Below, in pieces: positions 60,538 to 64,000 of a stretch of 64,000 nucleotides of DNA (position 1 is its first letter; the number at the start of each line of letters is the position of its first letter). Under the pieces are notes generated by a model that saw nothing but the letters and a program-made list of their open reading frames with translations, had not been told where the DNA came from and ran no database searches. The DNA is from Bradyrhizobium sp. CCGUVB4N (GTDB lineage Bacteria > Pseudomonadota > Alphaproteobacteria > Rhizobiales > Xanthobacteraceae), in contig NZ_JANADP010000001.1 of assembly GCF_024199945.1 (NCBI RefSeq), positions 2,914,001-2,978,000 of the forward strand, in the 5' to 3' direction. A program made the position numbers and the translations under genes.

Positions 60538-60552
60538 GGCACGGCGCTTGCA
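60537..60552 (+). promoter_or_regulatory. Sigma-54 (-24/-12) promoter TGGCACGGCGCTTGCA
   Basis: TGGCACG-N4-TTGCA is a full match to the -24/-12 consensus with correct GG-to-GC spacing. It lies about 40 bp before ATG 60592 and on the same strand as the hydrolase-permease genes. It implies RpoN control, typically nitrogen-linked, with an enhancer-binding protein site further upstream that I cannot identify. Confidence 0.75.
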
Positions 60553-60591
60553 GAACTCCTGGCAAAGAGAGTTCTCGCGGGGGCCTGCGTC

Positions 60592-61290
60592 ATGTTGAAC
60601 TCAACCAAGTCGACACTGGGCATCATCAGCGCCGAGCCAGAGCCGATCAAGCTCGACTGGTCGTCGACCGCGCTCGTCATCATCGACATGCAGCGCGACT
60701 TCATGGAGCCCGGCGGCTTCGGCGAGGCGCTCGGCAATGACGTCAGCCAGCTTGCGCGCGCGGTGAAGCCGATCGGCGCGCTGCTGAAGGCCGCGCGCGA
60801 CACCGGCATGCTCGTCGTCCACACCCGCGAGGGACATCTGCCTGATCTCTCCGATGCGCCGCCGGCGAAAGTCGAGCGTGGCGCGCCGTCCTTGCGCATC
60901 GGCGATCCCGGTCCGATGGGCCGCATTCTCATTCGCGGTGAAGCCGGCCACGACATCATCCCGGAGCTTTATCCGCTCGACAGCGAGGTCGTGATCGACA
61001 AGCCGGGCAAGGGCGCGTTCTACGCCACCGAGCTGACTGACGTGCTGGAGAAATACGGCATCGAGAATCTTCTGGTGTGCGGCGTCACCACCGAAGTGTG
61101 CGTCAACACCACCGTGCGCGAAGCCAATGACCGCGGCTATCGCTGCGTCGTCATCTCGGATGGCTGCGCATCCTACTTCCCCGAGTTTCACGAGATGGGC
61201 CTGAAGATGATCAAGGCCCAGGGCGGGATCTTCGGCTGGGTCGCGGACTCAGCCGCAGTACTGGAGGCGATGAAGGTTTCGACCACATAG
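60592..61290 (+). CDS. Isochorismatase-family cysteine hydrolase (ureidoacrylate/biuret amidohydrolase type), 232 aa
   Basis: The catalytic triad of cysteine hydrolases is present: Asp32 ([10 protein letters not shown]), Lys140 (KPGKGAFY) and Cys170 ([17 protein letters not shown]). This resembles RutB (ureidoacrylate amidohydrolase) and biuret hydrolase, which release ammonia or CO2 from small nitrogen-rich amides. The sigma-54 promoter just upstream and the NCS2 permease nine nt downstream fit a nitrogen-scavenging operon for a pyrimidine-like or s-triazine-like compound (inference). Exact substrate is not determined. Confidence 0.9.
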   Translation: MLNSTKSTLGIISAEPEPIKLDWSSTALVIIDMQRDFMEPGGFGEALGNDVSQLARAVKPIGALLKAARDTGMLVVHTREGHLPDLSDAPPAKVERGAPSLRIGDPGPMGRILIRGEAGHDIIPELYPLDSEVVIDKPGKGAFYATELTDVLEKYGIENLLVCGVTTEVCVNTTVREANDRGYRCVVISDGCASYFPEFHEMGLKMIKAQGGIFGWVADSAAVLEAMKVSTT

Positions 61291-61299
61291 GGGAATATC

Positions 61300-62967
61300 A
61301 TGAGCACATTGACGGGGACGGCCGGCAAATCTGAGAGCAATACGTCCGAGTTCAAGCCGGCATTATGGACACCGGGCGACTGGAACGCATTTTTCGGCTT
61401 CGGCACCAACATCCTCGTCAACATGCTGGTGCTCACGGGCCTCTTGCGCTTCGTGTTGAAGATGCCTGACTCACTCGTGTTCGGCCGCATCCTGCCCGCG
61501 CTGGGGCTGATGATGTGCCTTTCCACCTTCTACTATGCGTTCCTCGCTTATCGCCTAGCGCAGAAGACCGGCCGCACCGATGTCTGCGCACTGCCCTCGG
61601 GCGTCAGCGTGCCGCATATGTTCATCGTGACCTTCGTGATCATGCTGCCGGTGACGCTCAAGACCGGCGATCCCCTAAAGGGATGGTCGGCCGGCCTGGT
61701 CTGGGTGTTCTTCCAGAGCTTCATTCTGATGATCGGCGGCTTCATCGCACCGTTTATCCGCAAGATTACACCGCGCGCTGCACTGCTCGGCACGCTTGCC
61801 GGCGTTTCGCTGACCTTCATCGCGATGCGCCCTGCGCTCGAGATGTACGTGACGCCGCAGATCGGTCTGGTCTGCTTCGCCATCATTCTGGTGAGCTGGT
61901 TTGGTGGCGTGAAATATCCGAAGAGCATCCCGGCCGGTCTGGTTGCGATTGTGGTCGGCATGATCATCGCCTGGGGCTCGGACCTGTTCGGTCTCGGCCT
62001 TGGCGGATTGAGCATCAAGGGCGTCGGGGATGCCTTCGCCAATTTCGGCTTCTCGGTGCCGATCCCGGCGGCGGGCTACGTCTTCTCTGGCTTCGAGTAC
62101 CTCGGTGTCATCCTCGTCACTGCCATTCCGTTCGGCATCTATGACCTCGTCGAGGCCATGGATAACGTCGAGAGCGCGGAAGCCGCCGGCGATGAATATC
62201 CGACCACGCGGGTGCTGACCGCCGACGGCGTCGTCAGCCTGATCGGCTGCCTGATGGGCAATCCCTTCATCAACGCCGTCTATATCGGTCATCCCGGCTG
62301 GAAGGCGATGGGCGGCCGGATCGGCTATTCGGCCGCGACCGGCATCATGGTGGTGGTGTTGTCCTGGTTCGGCGTCATCTCGGTCCTGCTGGCGCTGGTG
62401 CCTGTCGTCGCGATCTCGCCGATCCTGCTCTATATCGGCATGCTGATGACTGCGCAGGCATTCCAGACCACGCCGTCGAAGCACGCGCCCGCCGTGGCGC
62501 TCGCCTTCACGCCGCATCTCGCCGCCTGGGCCAAGCTGCAGATCGACACCATGCTCGGCTCGACCATGAATGCGGCAGCAACCGTCGGCGGTATGGCTGC
62601 TGACAAGGCCGATGCGGTCAAGGCGGCGGCCATCGCGGCGTTGCCGCAACAGGGTGTGATCTATCACGGGCTTGAAGTGATGGGTGGCGGCTCTATCCTC
62701 GCGGGCCTCATCCTCGGCGCAGTCGGTGTCTTCATCATCGAGCGCGACTTCGAGAAGGCCTCGGCGTTCGCGCTCGTGGGTGCCGTGCTGACCTATTTCG
62801 GCTTCATGCACGGCGAAGCCGTCGGCATCGGCGGCGGCTTTGGCGTCACGCCCGCGGTGGCGTTCGCCTATGCCGTGATGGCAGCCGGTCTGTTTGCGGC
62901 CAGCAGGCTCGGCACCACCGAGCATTATGCCGCGCATCCGGAGATGCACGCTGCACCTGCGGAGTAG
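61300..62967 (+). CDS. NCS2-family nucleobase-type permease, 555 aa
   Basis: A long polytopic protein (about 14 hydrophobic segments) with motifs of AzgA/guanine-xanthine-like permeases: GTNILVNMLVLTGLL, TGRTDVCALPSGVSVPHMF and LMGNPFINAVYIGHPGW. Asp/Glu positions used by NCS2 transporters lie in the middle helices (SGFEYLGVILVTAIPFGIYDLVEAMDNVESAEAAGDE). It is somewhat longer than usual. It would import a nucleobase or related heterocycle. It follows the hydrolase gene by nine nt and is closed by a strong terminator at 62986. The two genes are probably one operon under sigma-54 control. Confidence 0.85.
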   Translation: MSTLTGTAGKSESNTSEFKPALWTPGDWNAFFGFGTNILVNMLVLTGLLRFVLKMPDSLVFGRILPALGLMMCLSTFYYAFLAYRLAQKTGRTDVCALPSGVSVPHMFIVTFVIMLPVTLKTGDPLKGWSAGLVWVFFQSFILMIGGFIAPFIRKITPRAALLGTLAGVSLTFIAMRPALEMYVTPQIGLVCFAIILVSWFGGVKYPKSIPAGLVAIVVGMIIAWGSDLFGLGLGGLSIKGVGDAFANFGFSVPIPAAGYVFSGFEYLGVILVTAIPFGIYDLVEAMDNVESAEAAGDEYPTTRVLTADGVVSLIGCLMGNPFINAVYIGHPGWKAMGGRIGYSAATGIMVVVLSWFGVISVLLALVPVVAISPILLYIGMLMTAQAFQTTPSKHAPAVALAFTPHLAAWAKLQIDTMLGSTMNAAATVGGMAADKADAVKAAAIAALPQQGVIYHGLEVMGGGSILAGLILGAVGVFIIERDFEKASAFALVGAVLTYFGFMHGEAVGIGGGFGVTPAVAFAYAVMAAGLFAASRLGTTEHYAAHPEMHAAPAE

Positions 62968-62985
62968 GTTGCTCTGACATCAAAC

Positions 62986-63021
62986 GCGGCCGGACGACAT
63001 TATGTCGCCCGGCCGCCTTTT
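62986..63021 (+). terminator. Strong Rho-independent terminator
   Basis: GCGGCCGG (62986-62993) pairs with CCGGCCGC (63009-63016); the inner CGACAT/ATGTCG extends the stem to about 14 bp with one mismatch, and CTTTT follows. It ends the hydrolase-permease operon and may also act on the convergent peptidase transcript. Confidence 0.85.
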
Positions 63022-63031
63022 ATGTGAGTGG

Positions 63032-64000
63032 CTAGATCGCCACACCCAGATCGGATAGGATATCGGCCCCGGCTCGAACTTCGTAACTAGACCCTTCGAA
63101 ATCCTTGCCAACGGGCTCGCAGGCGCCGCCCAGATGCCGTGCAAAGAACGCTTCGGCAATTGCGAGATAAGAGAGCTGGTTCGGCGGCCTCTGGAATCCG
63201 TGTCCCTCATCGGGATAGACGATGTAGGTCACCGGAATGTTCCTGGCCTGCATGGCGGCGACGATGGTGTCGCTCTCTGCGATCTTGCAGCGAACGTCGT
63301 TGGCGCCATGAAAGATCAGCATCGGCTTCTTGATGTTGTCGACCTTGTTGATCGGTGAGCGTTCGGCAAGCAGCTTGCGGCCTTCCTCGGTGCGGGGATC
63401 GCCGTAGCTGCGATACATGAATTCGGCGAAACCAGCCCAATAAGGCGGCATCGATTCCAGAAGCGTTTGCAGATTCGAGATCCCGACCACCGGTACCGAG
63501 CAGCAGAACACCTCCGGCGTGAAGGTCGCTCCGATGAAGGAGGCCAGTCCGCCATAGGATATGCCGAAGATCGCGACCTTGTCCTTTTGCGCGATCCCTT
63601 GCGCGATCGCCCAATCGACCATGTCGATGAGATCATCGTGCATCTTTCGCGCGTGCTCTTTCTCGCTGGCTGCGACGAACGCCTTGCCGAAACCCGTCGA
63701 TCCCCGATAGTTGACCGAAAGCACGGCGTAGCCGCGATCGGCCAGCCACTGGTGATCCCGGCGATAGCCGTAGATGTCCCGGCCCCACGGACCGCCATGG
63801 ACGATGAGGACCATCGGCAGCGGCCGGGGCGGACGGTCGCCCTCGATATCAGCCGGCAAGGTCAGGTACGAGACTAGTGTGAGGCCATCGCGCGACTTGC
63901 CTTGCACTTCCTGCATCCGCGCCAGGCGATACGGCTTCAGTTCCGGGCGCGCGTTGAACAGCTCGGTGATGGTTTGCTTGTCGCGGTCGAGGAGATGATA
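63032..64000 (-). CDS. Prolyl-oligopeptidase-family (S9) peptidase, C-terminal part; cut by right edge
   Basis: The frame runs out of the window, so the N-terminal propeller is incomplete: the last codons read YHLLDRDKQTITELFNARPEL, a propeller-blade strand. The alpha/beta-hydrolase domain is complete: VLIVHGGPWGRD, the catalytic Ser in GISYGG, Asp in HGANDVRCKI and His in DEGHGF. It would hydrolyse small peptides or acyl-peptides. It converges on the permease operon. An internal ATG at 63916 is not the true start. Confidence 0.87.
   Translation of the reverse strand, partial: YHLLDRDKQTITELFNARPELKPYRLARMQEVQGKSRDGLTLVSYLTLPADIEGDRPPRPLPMVLIVHGGPWGRDIYGYRRDHQWLADRGYAVLSVNYRGSTGFGKAFVAASEKEHARKMHDDLIDMVDWAIAQGIAQKDKVAIFGISYGGLASFIGATFTPEVFCCSVPVVGISNLQTLLESMPPYWAGFAEFMYRSYGDPRTEEGRKLLAERSPINKVDNIKKPMLIFHGANDVRCKIAESDTIVAAMQARNIPVTYIVYPDEGHGFQRPPNQLSYLAIAEAFFARHLGGACEPVGKDFEGSSYEVRAGADILSDLGVAI

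Noticed and set aside
1..64000. CRISPR arrays, tRNA or rRNA genes, replication origin, attachment sites
   Set aside because: No regularly spaced repeats, no tRNA cloverleaf or rRNA sequence and no integrase were seen; tRNA detection by eye is imperfect and a covariance search would be decisive.

Overview
The window looks like a chromosomal segment of a Bradyrhizobium-type alphaproteobacterium. This is an inference from very high GC content, dispersed palindromic repeats of a type common in that lineage, and a gene set rich in transport and catabolism (CoA transferase, Bug-type binding protein, LIV-type ABC transporter, ThDP enzyme, urate hydroxylase, many SDRs). No rRNA, tRNA or CRISPR array was found.

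Layout. 1-1000: 3' end of a peptide-exporting ABC transporter facing a small double-glycine-leader peptide gene. 1.1-10.9 kb: VOC protein, CaiB-type CoA transferase, an Mfd-like helicase paralogue, GST, SDR, and a translationally coupled sialidase/sodium symporter pair. 11.17-12.30 kb: an apparently complete IS110-family element inside a palindromic repeat; its upstream non-coding end folds like a bridge RNA. 12.5-18.7 kb: Tat-exported caspase-like protein, two M20 peptidases, an enolase-superfamily enzyme and an MFS transporter, with two long palindromic repeats. 19.0-21.1 kb: a small orphan cluster of unknown membrane and secreted proteins. 21.4-25.8 kb: an RND efflux adaptor and pump. 25.9-27.6 kb: cupin, a single-domain response regulator, and a coupled pair of uncharacterised proteins.

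28.0-37.9 kb: Bug-type binding protein; a LIV-type ABC transporter in which permease and both ATPases are one polypeptide; its LivH permease and binding protein; an IclR regulator divergent from a ThDP enzyme/SDR/cupin operon. 37.9-45.4 kb: lytic transglycosylase, VOC protein, urate hydroxylase PuuD divergent from a PQQ-type sugar dehydrogenase, and an SDR/carboxymuconolactone decarboxylase-like/SDR cluster. 45.6-49.5 kb: a cyoABCD quinol oxidase operon, followed by a terminator hairpin and a candidate antisense-oriented small RNA. 49.7-60.4 kb: thermonuclease, GMC oxidoreductase with partner subunit, HtrA-like protease, FAD dehydrogenase, three-domain indolepyruvate oxidoreductase and a hotdog-like protein. 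60.5-63.0 kb: a sigma-54-type promoter reading into an isochorismatase-family hydrolase and an NCS2-type permease, closed by a strong terminator. The right edge cuts an S9 peptidase gene.

The strongest discovery is the IS110 element. Its boundaries can be reconstructed to the base from the interrupted palindrome. The RNA predicted from its left end carries a 5' hairpin, a target loop and a donor loop, and the guide-like segments match the very repeat it sits in and its own ends.
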